Shown here in pieces: positions 7,530 through 14,805 of a DNA stretch of 33,459 nucleotides; within the stretch, counting starts at the first letter, position 1, and every line of letters starts with the position of its first letter. The notes under the pieces are model-generated. The model had not been told where the DNA came from, made no database searches, and saw only the letters and a list, made by a program, of their open reading frames with translations. The stretch is from an uncultured Clostridium sp. GTDB taxonomy: Bacteria; Bacillota; Clostridia; Lachnospirales; Lachnospiraceae. The stretch is from contig CAMMNN010000039.1 of the NCBI GenBank assembly GCA_946498245.1, forward strand, positions 1 through 33,459. The letters are read 5' to 3'. A program made the position numbers and the translations under genes.

Positions 7530-8357
7530 TTAGCCTTTAATACCGCTGGCCGCCACGCCCTCTACGAAGAACTTCTGGCAGCTCAGGAATATGATTACCA
7601 CGGGAATCAGGGAGCATACGGATGCCGCCATAATATAGGCATAGTCCGCGCCGTACTGGGAAATAAAGGTACGGATACCTAACTGTACGGTTTTCTTTTC
7701 CTGGGTCTTTAAGTAAATTAAGGGGCCCATAAAGTCGTTCCATACGTTTGTAAAAGTAAAGATGGTCAGGGTCGCCATCGCCGGTTTTCCTAAGGGGAAT
7801 ACAATTTTCCGGAAAATTCCGTACTCATTGAGTCCGTCGATTCGGGCCGCCTCGCACAATTCGTCAGGAATACTGATATAGAACTGCCGGATGAGGAATA
7901 CGCCGAAGGCGGAAAACGCCTGCATCAAAATCAGTCCCAAATGGGTATCGTTCAGTCCCATTTTTGAAATCAGAATAAACTGGGGAACCATGTATACCTG
8001 CCACGGAACGGCAATGGTGGTAACATACATTAAGAAGATTAAATCTCTTCCTTTGAATTTACATTTTGTAAAACCGTAAGCTGCAAAACAACTGGTACAA
8101 AGCTGGATAATGGTAGTGATAATGGTCAGCTTTGCCGTATTTTTAAAGTAGGTCAGCAGCGGAATCTTTTCCCAGATAGTTTCATAGTTTGACCACTTTA
8201 TTACTTTAGGCCACCATTCCATGGGAATGGAAAATACGTCTTTGTTCTCTTTCAGGGAGGAAATTACCATCCAATAAAAGGGAACCAGCATAAACAGGGA
8301 CAAAGTAATCAGCAGTATGTATAAAATGATTTTAATTGCTTTTCGTTTCTGTTCCAT
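7530..8357 (-). CDS. Carbohydrate ABC transporter permease, MalG-like (CUT1)
   Basis: A 275-residue inner-membrane subunit with about six membrane helices, beginning with one at residues 10-30 (IILYILLITLSLFMLVPFYW). The cytoplasmic EAA loop that contacts the ATPase is EAARIDGLNEYGIFRKIVFPL, in the usual place about 90 residues from the end. GGGAGGAAG precedes the ATG and the preceding gene ends 15 bases upstream. It pairs with the MalF-like permease and the lipoprotein to import the oligosaccharide. No ATPase gene is present in the operon; CUT1 systems in Firmicutes often use a shared MsmK-type ATPase encoded elsewhere. Confidence 0.93.
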   Translation of the reverse strand: MEQKRKAIKIILYILLITLSLFMLVPFYWMVISSLKENKDVFSIPMEWWPKVIKWSNYETIWEKIPLLTYFKNTAKLTIITTIIQLCTSCFAAYGFTKCKFKGRDLIFLMYVTTIAVPWQVYMVPQFILISKMGLNDTHLGLILMQAFSAFGVFLIRQFYISIPDELCEAARIDGLNEYGIFRKIVFPLGKPAMATLTIFTFTNVWNDFMGPLIYLKTQEKKTVQLGIRTFISQYGADYAYIMAASVCSLIPVVIIFLSCQKFFVEGVAASGIKG

Positions 8358-8372
8358 TTCTCTTCCTCCCCA

Positions 8373-9290
8373 CTACATATCTTTGGACCATTTCTTCTCA
8401 CCGCTAAACTGAATGAGGGTGATTACCAGAACAACTGCAAACAGAACAATCGCTCCGGCGCTGGCCGGTCCAAGCTCCCAGTTGGTAAAGGCCTTTTCAT
8501 AAATGTAGTTTACCAGGGTCTTTGTAGCGTTTCCAGGGCCGCCGCCGGTCATAACGTATACCAGATCGAATACCTTGAAGCACTGGATCGTCAGCATAAT
8601 TAATACGAAAAATGTGGTAGGCGTCAGCATGGGAATGGTTACATACCGCAGCTTCTGCCAGCCGTTGGCGCCGTCCAGTCCGGCGGCCTCATACAGTTCC
8701 GTATTGATTCCCTGAAGGGCAGCCAGATAAACAATCATGTAATATCCCATATATTTCCACACACTAACAATGGAAATGGCTACCATGGCCCAGTCTGTGC
8801 TGACAACCCATCGGGGCGGATTTGAAATGCCGATAAACTTTAAAAATTCGTTAATGGGGCCGAAGTCCGGCTGGAATAACATATTCCACACAGCGCCTAC
8901 GGCTACGATTGAGGCAATATAAGGGAAGTAAAATGCCGTACGGAAAATCGCCACGCCCTTGATCTTGTTGTTTAACAGTACCGCAAGCAAAAGGGCCAAT
9001 ACCAGAGTCGGAAGTACAGTCATAAGAGCATAGACAACGGTGTGAACAAAAGAACTGCGGAATACCTTATCGCCAAAAATGTCCACAAAGTTTGCCAGCC
9101 CTACAAATTTCATAGGCGCCTGAGACGCGTCCCATTCCATTACGCTCAAAATAAAGGAAAAACATACCGGCAGAAATACGAAGAGGCAGTATCCGATCAA
9201 GTTGGGGATAATGAAAGAATATCCTATCAGATTGCTGCGGATAGCACGTTTTTGCCGGGAAGTCAGGCCGCCGGCCTTTTTCTCACTCAT
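8373..9290 (-). CDS. Carbohydrate ABC transporter permease, MalF-like (CUT1)
   Basis: A 305-residue membrane protein with about six helices after a basic cytoplasmic N-terminus (SRQKRAIRSN). The first helix is at about 22-45 and the EAA loop YEAAGLDGANGWQKLRYVTIP is at about 203-223. AAAGGAGG lies eight bases before the ATG. It is the first permease after the binding-protein gene, separated from it by a hairpin that probably keeps permease levels below those of the lipoprotein. It forms the channel with the MalG-like subunit. Substrate is inferred from the downstream GH88 and sulfatase genes. Confidence 0.93.
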   Translation of the reverse strand: MSEKKAGGLTSRQKRAIRSNLIGYSFIIPNLIGYCLFVFLPVCFSFILSVMEWDASQAPMKFVGLANFVDIFGDKVFRSSFVHTVVYALMTVLPTLVLALLLAVLLNNKIKGVAIFRTAFYFPYIASIVAVGAVWNMLFQPDFGPINEFLKFIGISNPPRWVVSTDWAMVAISIVSVWKYMGYYMIVYLAALQGINTELYEAAGLDGANGWQKLRYVTIPMLTPTTFFVLIMLTIQCFKVFDLVYVMTGGGPGNATKTLVNYIYEKAFTNWELGPASAGAIVLFAVVLVITLIQFSGEKKWSKDM

Positions 9291-9310
9291 AATTTACCTC
9301 CTTTTTGTGC

Positions 9311-9355
9311 AAAAAGAGAGCGCACCTTCAGGATGCTTTCTGCGGAGCGCTCTCT
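9311..9355 (-). terminator. Partial terminator between binding-protein and permease genes
   Basis: A perfect 9-bp stem (9315-9323 with 9347-9355) is followed on the minus strand by a run of T residues at 9311-9315. It lies between the solute-binding protein stop codon and the first permease. This is the usual arrangement for making more binding protein than permease. Confidence 0.8.
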
Positions 9356-9384
9356 GGCTATTACATTTTATAAAATCCTATTTA

Positions 9385-10737
9385 TTACCAGCCTTTGATT
9401 TCTGCAACGCGGGATGTCAGTTCTTCGATTCCCTCGTCTACGGTGTACTCACCAATCATAATCATGTCATGAACTTCGTCTAAGACGGTACGGATTTCTT
9501 CGATCTGAGGATCCAGGGGACGGTCAAATACGTAATGCTCGTAGTACAGAGCTTCCTTGTTGCTGTCGCCTTCCGGGAAGAACTCGTTGGAAGCAATGGT
9601 ATTTACAGACTCTTCTGTCTGGATACCGGTAAATACGCCTACGCCTGCCAGAATGTCAGCCGCTTCTTCAGAGGAAGCGAATTTTACGAAATCCCAAGCC
9701 AGATCCGGCTGATCCGTAAATGCGCTGATAGCTACCGGAGTAATAGCGCCTACAGTATAACCGCTCTGTCCTTCAGAATGAGGAATGTTTGCAACGCCCC
9801 AGTTGAAGTTGGTTTCGCCTTCCTGATTGGACTGCTCCATGGTAGCGATGAACCAGGTTCCCATAGGCATCATTGCACACTGCTGATTCTTAAATACAGA
9901 AGAATAATGAATGTTTGCAGTCTTTAAGGTAGCGTAATCCTGGATATAGCCGTTCTCCTGAAGCATTAAAGCGTCCTCATACCAGGGCTTCATGAAGCTG
10001 TAATCCTGCTCTACTACGGTGTTCTCGCCGTCCTGTACAGCCCAGTTGGTTACCAGAGCCTGCCAGGTGTGGTTGTGAGTACCGTATACCTTAGCGCTGC
10101 CTTCGCCGGAGGTCAACTGTGCTGCTAAGTCATAGTATTCTTCCCAGGTCATGTCGTTGGAGGGATACTCTACTCCTGCTGCGTCAAAAAGGTCTTTATT
10201 GTAGTACAGAACGTACCAGTCGTTTCTGTAAGGCATACCGTAGGTTACGCCGTTGTACTGAAGCTGTTCAAAAGCTCCGCTGTATACGGAAGTATCTACT
10301 GCATCTTTCTCTACGTACTCGTCCAGAGGCAGAAGCTGCTGCTTGTCAGCCATCTGAAGCATGGAACCCATATCTTTTACGAAAATAACGTCCGGATCGC
10401 CCTGAGCTGCAGATAAGCTGATTCCCAGAGAGTTGTTGTACTCGTCTGCGGAAGTATCAATTACCTTGATCTCTACGTTAGGATTCTGAGCCTCATATGC
10501 TTCTACAACTGCCGAGAACTGAGGAGAGCTGTCATAGTCCCAGGTAGTAATGGACAGGGTAACTTTCTCTCCCTCTGCTGCTGCCGCCGTGGTTTCCTCT
10601 CCCTCTGCCGCTGCTGCCGTCGTTGCGTCGCCGCCGGCTGCCGCCGTCGTTGCCGCTGTGTCGCTGCCGCCGCAAGCTGCCAGACTTAAAACCATGGTAG
10701 AAGCCATTGTTGCTGCAACAATTTTTTTCAGTTTCAT
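9385..10737 (-). CDS. Extracellular sugar-binding lipoprotein of the ABC transporter
   Basis: A 450-residue family 1 solute-binding protein anchored to the outside of the membrane. The signal peptide has a KLKK start, a hydrophobic core and the lipobox LSLAAC, with Cys22 as the lipidated residue. Residues 25-60 are a low-complexity Ala/Thr/Glu/Gly linker in which short TTAAAAEGE-like units recur, typical of Lachnospiraceae binding proteins. The binding domain starts near KVTLSITTWDYDSSPQ. The start at 10737 has GGGAGG ten bases upstream; an extension to 10779 would precede the signal peptide with polar sequence and is rejected. It is the first gene of the glycan operon, divergent from the kinase/regulator pair that probably controls it. 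The ligand is probably an unsaturated sulfated oligosaccharide, by context only. Confidence 0.93.
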   Translation of the reverse strand: MKLKKIVAATMASTMVLSLAACGGSDTAATTAAAGGDATTAAAAEGEETTAAAAEGEKVTLSITTWDYDSSPQFSAVVEAYEAQNPNVEIKVIDTSADEYNNSLGISLSAAQGDPDVIFVKDMGSMLQMADKQQLLPLDEYVEKDAVDTSVYSGAFEQLQYNGVTYGMPYRNDWYVLYYNKDLFDAAGVEYPSNDMTWEEYYDLAAQLTSGEGSAKVYGTHNHTWQALVTNWAVQDGENTVVEQDYSFMKPWYEDALMLQENGYIQDYATLKTANIHYSSVFKNQQCAMMPMGTWFIATMEQSNQEGETNFNWGVANIPHSEGQSGYTVGAITPVAISAFTDQPDLAWDFVKFASSEEAADILAGVGVFTGIQTEESVNTIASNEFFPEGDSNKEALYYEHYVFDRPLDPQIEEIRTVLDEVHDMIMIGEYTVDEGIEELTSRVAEIKGW

Positions 10738-10764
10738 GATGAATCTTCCTCCCTTGTTTTGATA

Positions 10765-10770
10765 GGTATA
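10765..10770 (-). promoter_or_regulatory. Possible -10 element of the glycan operon
   Basis: TATACC on the minus strand lies 27 bases before the lipoprotein start codon. No recognisable -35 lies at the expected distance, which fits a promoter that needs an activator. Assignment is tentative. Confidence 0.35.
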
Positions 10771-10835
10771 CTTTACCAAAAATACGGGCCGGAATCCATT
10801 TTCAAAATTCAGATTTATATTACTTTTTATTATTT

Positions 10836-10872
10836 TTCATATACTTTTTTCATGTTCATATACTTTTTTCAT
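10836..10872. repeat. Two 18-bp direct repeats, candidate response-regulator sites
   Basis: TTCATATACTTTTTTCAT occurs exactly at 10836-10853 and again at 10855-10872, a 19-bp period, with a degenerate third AT-rich copy possible at about 10815-10833. The repeats lie in the gap between the glycan operon and the divergent kinase gene, just upstream of the kinase -10 region. AraC-type regulators such as YesN commonly bind paired direct repeats, so these are good operator candidates. Confidence 0.6.
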
Positions 10873-10902
10873 CTTTTCGTCCCTTTTTTTCCTTTTTTAT
10901 AT

Positions 10903-10908
10903 TATAAT
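10903..10908 (+). promoter_or_regulatory. -10 element of the histidine kinase/regulator operon
   Basis: A perfect TATAAT lies 82 bases before the kinase start codon. The bases 17 upstream (TCCCTT) are a poor -35. The direct repeats end at 10872, just upstream of that spot, as expected for an activator site and autoregulation. Confidence 0.5.
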
Positions 10909-10989
10909 GATTAAAGTCGAGCCAGGGACTTAACGCTCTGCCCGCCCCATGAAGGCTTATTATGATACTTTAAGGAGAACCGCCTGTTT

Positions 10990-12771
10990 ATGAAAAACAC
11001 CCAAACCTCCATCCCCAAAACATTCCAAAGGAAAATTATTTTGTATAATCTGCTGATTGTCATTGCCATTGCCACAGTTATCAGCTATTACAACTTTGCT
11101 TCCTATAAAAAAGACACCATTGCTACGGAAACAAAAAATTCCCAGAACACTATCCATCTCCTGTCGGATCGTCTGGAACTGGCCTACCACGAGATGATCA
11201 ATCTCCTGTTAAACTGTTCGGAGCGCCAGTCCCAGTTTTTTTCCAGCTATGCCATCTCCGACAATTCCTATATGGAATTAAACGCCTCTAAGGTTTTAAA
11301 GGATTACTGCGCCATTTCCGGCTATAGCGAATATATCTTCCGGCTTTCTCTATATGATAAGGATCGGTTCTTTCTCCAGGCCGGAAGTCTGGCCGGATCT
11401 TCCTCGGATCTGGACTCCATCATCTCCGCTCCCTGGTTTTTGGAACGGCTGAACCAGAGTTCGCTCCAATATACCCTGACTCTGGTGGATAATCCCTTCC
11501 CCATAGGCCGCGGAGCTACCCCTAAGATCTTTCCTCTGGTCCGCTCCTTAAATTTCCGCTCCGGACAGAAACCGGAAGATTCCTGGGTCTTTCTGGCTAT
11601 TTCTCCGGAACTCTATGCAGATACTCTGGAGAGCCTGGACAGCAACCGTCTGGTTTACGCCGCCTGCGCCGACAATACCATTATTGCCTCTTTGACAGAA
11701 AGCCCCTTTAACGCCCAGGAAATCGCTTCCCGCTTAAATGCCGCAGATGCTTTAGAGGGTTCTATGGAGGTTTCTCTTGAGGAAGGTCCGGTGATTCTGA
11801 CCTGGCAGAAAAACGCTGTCAGCGGCCTCCTTCTCTTTGAAATCCTTCCCGTGGATTCTATTACTGTGGACCGCCAGGTTGTGGGACGTACTATCGCCAT
11901 TATTTTCTTTTTCTGTCTGGCCATCGGACTCATTCTTTCTTATCTGATTTCCAGACAGTTAGGCCGCCCCATACTCCGCCTTTTAGAGCGTCTGGATTTG
12001 GTGGCCCAGGGAGACTTTGCCCCGGACGCTTCCATTGAAAGCAATGATGAGATCGGTATCATCGGCCGTCGGATTAATCAAATGTCTTCTCAGATTAATA
12101 CTCTTATGGAAACCCGTATCCAGGGAGAGAAGGAGAAAAAAGATCTGGAGTTGAAAATGCTCCAGGCCCAGATCAATCCCCATTTTCTGTACAATACCCT
12201 GGATTCCATTAAATGGATCGCCACCATGCAGAAAAACAGCGGAATCGTCCAGACGGTTACCGCCTTGTCGGCTTTGTTAAAAAATATGGCCAAGGGTTTT
12301 AACGAAAAAGTGTCGCTGCAGCAGGAGCTGGATTTTCTAAACGACTATGTCATTATTGAAAAAATCCGCTATGTGGAAATGTTTGACATTGAGATTCAGG
12401 TGGAATCGCCCCGGCTGTATGAAGCCCGGATTATCAAACTGACCCTTCAGCCCTTAGTAGAAAACGCCATTTTTAACGGCATCGAGCCTTCCGGCCGCTT
12501 TGGCCTGATCCAAATCCGCGCATGGGAGGAAAAGGGCACCCTAAAGGTCAGCGTCACCGACAACGGCATTGGTATGTCCAAAGAACAATGCCGAAAGATA
12601 CTGACTGATACGTCCCGTGTCACCAAGAGCACTATGAGCGGCATTGGCCTTCCCAATGTAGACCGTCGCTTTAAATTAGTATACGGTGAGGAATATGGCC
12701 TGACCATTACCAGTGAACCGGATCAATACACTGCCATCACCATATCCCTTCCTCTGGAAATACCGTCATAG
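10990..12771 (+). CDS. YesM-type sensor histidine kinase
   Basis: A 593-residue membrane sensor. TM1 is at about 14-38, followed by a roughly 260-residue extracytoplasmic sensing region of Cache type, TM2 at about 300-320 and a HAMP linker to about 372. The His_kinase domain (PF06580) has phospho-acceptor His398 in QINPHFLYNTLDSIKW. The ATPase domain has the N-box PLVENAIFN near 486 and G-box motifs DNGIGM (about 523) and GIGLPNVDRR. AAGGAGAA precedes the ATG by about ten bases. The downstream response regulator follows after 54 bases. Kinases of this class sit beside CUT1 sugar transporters and sense the sugar or its binding protein. The divergent glycan operon is the obvious target. Confidence 0.94.
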   Translation: MKNTQTSIPKTFQRKIILYNLLIVIAIATVISYYNFASYKKDTIATETKNSQNTIHLLSDRLELAYHEMINLLLNCSERQSQFFSSYAISDNSYMELNASKVLKDYCAISGYSEYIFRLSLYDKDRFFLQAGSLAGSSSDLDSIISAPWFLERLNQSSLQYTLTLVDNPFPIGRGATPKIFPLVRSLNFRSGQKPEDSWVFLAISPELYADTLESLDSNRLVYAACADNTIIASLTESPFNAQEIASRLNAADALEGSMEVSLEEGPVILTWQKNAVSGLLLFEILPVDSITVDRQVVGRTIAIIFFFCLAIGLILSYLISRQLGRPILRLLERLDLVAQGDFAPDASIESNDEIGIIGRRINQMSSQINTLMETRIQGEKEKKDLELKMLQAQINPHFLYNTLDSIKWIATMQKNSGIVQTVTALSALLKNMAKGFNEKVSLQQELDFLNDYVIIEKIRYVEMFDIEIQVESPRLYEARIIKLTLQPLVENAIFNGIEPSGRFGLIQIRAWEEKGTLKVSVTDNGIGMSKEQCRKILTDTSRVTKSTMSGIGLPNVDRRFKLVYGEEYGLTITSEPDQYTAITISLPLEIPS

Positions 12772-12825
12772 GTGCCGCCTGTCCGGCGGCGGACTTTTAT
12801 AGTAATAGTAGGAGAAAATTTTGCT

Positions 12826-14433
12826 ATGTACCGAATTATTTTAATTGATGATGAACCCTTAATTCTGGCAGGAATCGCCTCCCTTATTAACTGGGAGGAC
12901 AATGACTGTACCATTGTAGGAAAATCTACCATTGCCACAGAAGCGAAAAATATGATCTTAGAGCTGAATCCGGATATTGTCATTACCGACATCCGGATGC
13001 CCGTGCTCAACGGCCTGGAGCTCATAGAAGCCTGCAAACAGGAGGGCTGCCAGTTTGAATTTATCGTCCTGACCAATCTGGAGGAATTTAATCTGGCACG
13101 GAAAGCCCTGACTTTAGGGGCATCGGACTATCTGGTAAAGCTCAATCTGACCCCGGAAGAGCTGTGCTCTACCCTGGAACGGGCAAAAAAGCGTTGCCAG
13201 TTAAAAAGGCGGGAGGGAAACGGTCTTTCCCAGGGCCCGGTATCCACTATAGAAACGGTTCAGGCTTATTTAAGGGAAGTCCTTCTTTCTAAGGATCCTT
13301 CCCTTGTCCCTGTTCCGGAGCTTTCTCCAAAGGAGCTTTTTTCCCGCCCCTTTGCCGTGCTCTTTTCCCTCTGCCCCAACCACGTTTCCTTTAACTCAGA
13401 AAGCAGCCCTTATGATTTCCGCTCTATTTCCGGCCAAATCAGGGATATTGTGGCAAAGATCTCCGACCGCTATTTCGCGTTTTCGGTCCTTATGGAATAT
13501 GACGGCAAAAACACCTATCTCCTGGCCGCTTCCCTGAAAGACAACAGGAAATTGGAGGCGGTTCTGCCTGAATTTGTAAACCGCACTGCTGCCGCCCTGA
13601 CTACCTACTTTGAGCTGGGAGCCGTTTGCGGAGCCAGCCAGCCCAAAGACTCTCTGGGGGAAATGCCCCAGGCTCTGGAGGAGGCAAAGACTGCCCTGGA
13701 ATACTATTATTACAATTCCTCCAGCCCTCTGGTCATCTTTAACCACCAGAAATACCATGTCAGTCAAGCAAAGAATTTTAATATAAACTTTTTCAAAAAG
13801 GACTTATCCGCCTCTATCCAGCAAAATGACAGCGCCCGGTTAAGAGACATATTCCGGCAGATCCTGGACCTGTTTTCTACCTGTAAGCCCCGCAAGGAGC
13901 AGGCCATCAGTGCCTGCATCAATATTTATACCTACCTGTATTCTTTTTTTGAGGGGGACAAAGAAGATTACCAGGAGATTTTCCCTTACACCATTAACAT
14001 TGCGGATCAATTGGGCCATTTTACCTGTCTGGCTGATATTTTAAAATGGTTGGAAAGCTTCTGTGACAAGCTCTGCACCCTCCTTTCCGAGCGGAAAGAA
14101 ACCCGCTCCGATACCCTGGTGGAACAGGCCAAAGTCTATATTGACAGCCATTACTCCGAAAAGCTGGCCCTGGCAGACGTAGCGGAACATTTAAACATCA
14201 GTTCCGGCCATTTAAGCAACACCTTCAAAAAATTCACCGGAGTTACCATGTCCGACTATATTGCAGGCGTAAAGATCGAACACGCCAAAGAACTGGTGGA
14301 TACCCATAAATATCTCATGTACGAAATTTCAGATATGCTGGGCTTTGAAAATCCTTATTACTTCAGCAAAGTCTTTAAAAAGGTCACCGGCCTCTCTCCC
14401 AGGGAGTATGAAAACCGCGCCGGACGTTTTTAA
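12826..14433 (+). CDS. YesN-type response regulator with AraC-type DNA-binding domain
   Basis: A 535-residue regulator. The receiver domain (1-120) has acidic residues DDE at 8-10, phospho-acceptor Asp55 in ITDIRMP and Lys105 in SDYLVK. A long middle region (about 150-420) is typical of YesN proteins and of unknown function. The C-terminal AraC helix-turn-helix pair (about 431-530) starts VYIDSHYSEKLALADVAEHL and includes the second-helix motif GFENPYYFSKVFKKVTGLSPREY. The start at 12826 has GGAG eleven bases upstream; an in-frame extension to 12772 begins with no usable start codon. It forms an operon with the kinase gene, with a GCCGCC/GGCGGC hairpin in the gap. It probably activates the divergent transporter operon through the direct repeats at 10836-10872. 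Confidence 0.94.
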   Translation: MYRIILIDDEPLILAGIASLINWEDNDCTIVGKSTIATEAKNMILELNPDIVITDIRMPVLNGLELIEACKQEGCQFEFIVLTNLEEFNLARKALTLGASDYLVKLNLTPEELCSTLERAKKRCQLKRREGNGLSQGPVSTIETVQAYLREVLLSKDPSLVPVPELSPKELFSRPFAVLFSLCPNHVSFNSESSPYDFRSISGQIRDIVAKISDRYFAFSVLMEYDGKNTYLLAASLKDNRKLEAVLPEFVNRTAAALTTYFELGAVCGASQPKDSLGEMPQALEEAKTALEYYYYNSSSPLVIFNHQKYHVSQAKNFNINFFKKDLSASIQQNDSARLRDIFRQILDLFSTCKPRKEQAISACINIYTYLYSFFEGDKEDYQEIFPYTINIADQLGHFTCLADILKWLESFCDKLCTLLSERKETRSDTLVEQAKVYIDSHYSEKLALADVAEHLNISSGHLSNTFKKFTGVTMSDYIAGVKIEHAKELVDTHKYLMYEISDMLGFENPYYFSKVFKKVTGLSPREYENRAGRF

Positions 14434-14453
14434 GAAAAAGGGAAAGGAAAAAC

Positions 14454-14482
14454 TTGAAACCCTCCCATAGATATGTTATATT
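14454..14482 (+). promoter_or_regulatory. Antitoxin RNA promoter
   Basis: TTGAAA (14454-14459) and TATATT (14477-14482) are separated by 17 bases, with TGT before the -10 as an extended element. Its start would be near 14489. No protein-coding frame follows on this strand, which marks it as an RNA gene promoter. Confidence 0.75.
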
Positions 14483-14493
14483 AGTAATAGAAA

Positions 14494-14523
14494 GAGGGAA
14501 AGCCAGAGAAGCGGCCTACCCTC
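14494..14523. repeat. Left arm of the toxin-antitoxin locus inverted repeat
   Basis: This segment and 14730-14762 are imperfect inverted copies. Read from their own promoters, both RNAs begin GGGAAA(G)CCAGAGA and run to TACCCTC, with a 5-base gap in the antitoxin copy. On the minus strand this arm forms a stem followed by TTTCTATT, so it may also terminate the toxin message. Confidence 0.65.
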
Positions 14524-14552
14524 ACAAACTTTAACTTACATCACATGATGTC

Positions 14553-14588
14553 AGCCGTCAGCTAGTGGAAGTAGTTGGCGGCTATTTT
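14553..14588 (+). terminator. Terminator of the antitoxin RNA
   Basis: A 12-bp stem with two G.U pairs (14553-14564 with 14572-14583) and a 7-base loop is followed on the plus strand by ATTTTC. The right arm includes the complement of the toxin stop codon at 14582-14584. Confidence 0.75.
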
Positions 14589-14677
14589 CGTCTATCCTTG
14601 AAGATCTCGTAAACAAGACCAACAAGGGCAACAATGAGTATTCCAATCTGGATTAAATCCGGATATGTAACATACAT
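14582..14677 (-). CDS. Holin-like hydrophobic toxin peptide (type I toxin-antitoxin)
   Basis: A 31-residue peptide starting MYVTYPDL and ending in the basic tail FKDRRK, with one membrane-spanning stretch IQIGILIVALVGLVYEIF (residues 9-26). A short polar start, a single helix and a charged C-terminal tail are the layout of the Firmicute putative holin-like toxins (Hol_Tox, PF16935) and of Fst/TxpA-type membrane toxins; I recognise the sequence as of that kind. The ribosome binding site is a strong AAAGGGGGG seven bases before the ATG, and a TTGTCC/TATACT promoter lies 94 bases upstream. The leader has CCCTC segments able to pair with the G-rich ribosome binding site, which could hold translation off. 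The expected action is on the cell membrane when made in excess. The convergent RNA at 14489-14588 is the likely antitoxin. Confidence 0.85.
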   Translation of the reverse strand: MYVTYPDLIQIGILIVALVGLVYEIFKDRRK

Positions 14678-14729
14678 TGGCACGCCCCCCTTTCTTCTTC
14701 AGTCTAGAGGGTAGCCCCTCCGAGGAATG

Positions 14730-14762
14730 GAGGGTAAGCCGCCTTTGGCTCTCTGGTTTCCC
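14730..14762. repeat. Right arm of the toxin-antitoxin locus inverted repeat
   Basis: This is the inverted copy of 14494-14523 and is the first roughly 33 bases of the toxin message, just after its promoter. It is followed by a CCCTCC/GGAGGG hairpin at about 14716-14734 that lies before the toxin ribosome binding site. Confidence 0.65.
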
Positions 14763-14770
14763 ATGAGAAA

Positions 14771-14799
14771 AGTATAGCATATTTTTTTAATAGGGACAA
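14771..14799 (-). promoter_or_regulatory. Toxin promoter
   Basis: On the minus strand TTGTCC (14794-14799) and TATACT (14771-14776) are separated by 17 bases, with TGC before the -10. It begins six bases after the stop codon of the ABC permease gene. No terminator was seen between that gene and this promoter, so read-through into the toxin is possible. Confidence 0.75.
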
Positions 14800-14805
14800 T
14801 TACAT

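Larger units (their letters stand above)
14489..14588 (+). ncRNA. Putative antisense antitoxin RNA (type I toxin-antitoxin)
   Basis: An RNA of about 100 nt is predicted from the promoter at 14454-14482 to the terminator at 14553-14588. Its 5' part (14494-14523) folds into a hairpin closed by GAGGG/CCCTC. Its 3' hairpin overlaps the toxin stop codon and the end of the toxin reading frame on the other strand, so it is complementary to the toxin message there. If the toxin message runs on past 14553, the whole RNA is complementary to it. In addition, GAGGGAAAGCC in the antitoxin 5' hairpin matches, with one mismatch, the complement of a segment in the toxin leader. The role as antitoxin is inferred from this layout, which resembles Fst/par, TxpA/RatA and BsrG/SR4 loci. 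Confidence 0.7.

Noticed and set aside
10550..10762. Ala/Ser/Val-rich reading frame on the plus strand
   Set aside because: It is the complement of the low-complexity Ala/Thr/Glu linker and signal peptide of the sugar-binding lipoprotein.
10949..10993. Fourteen-codon upstream reading frame whose stop overlaps the kinase start (ATGA)
   Set aside because: It has no ribosome binding site of its own, and the only good site inside it serves the kinase gene; probably chance.
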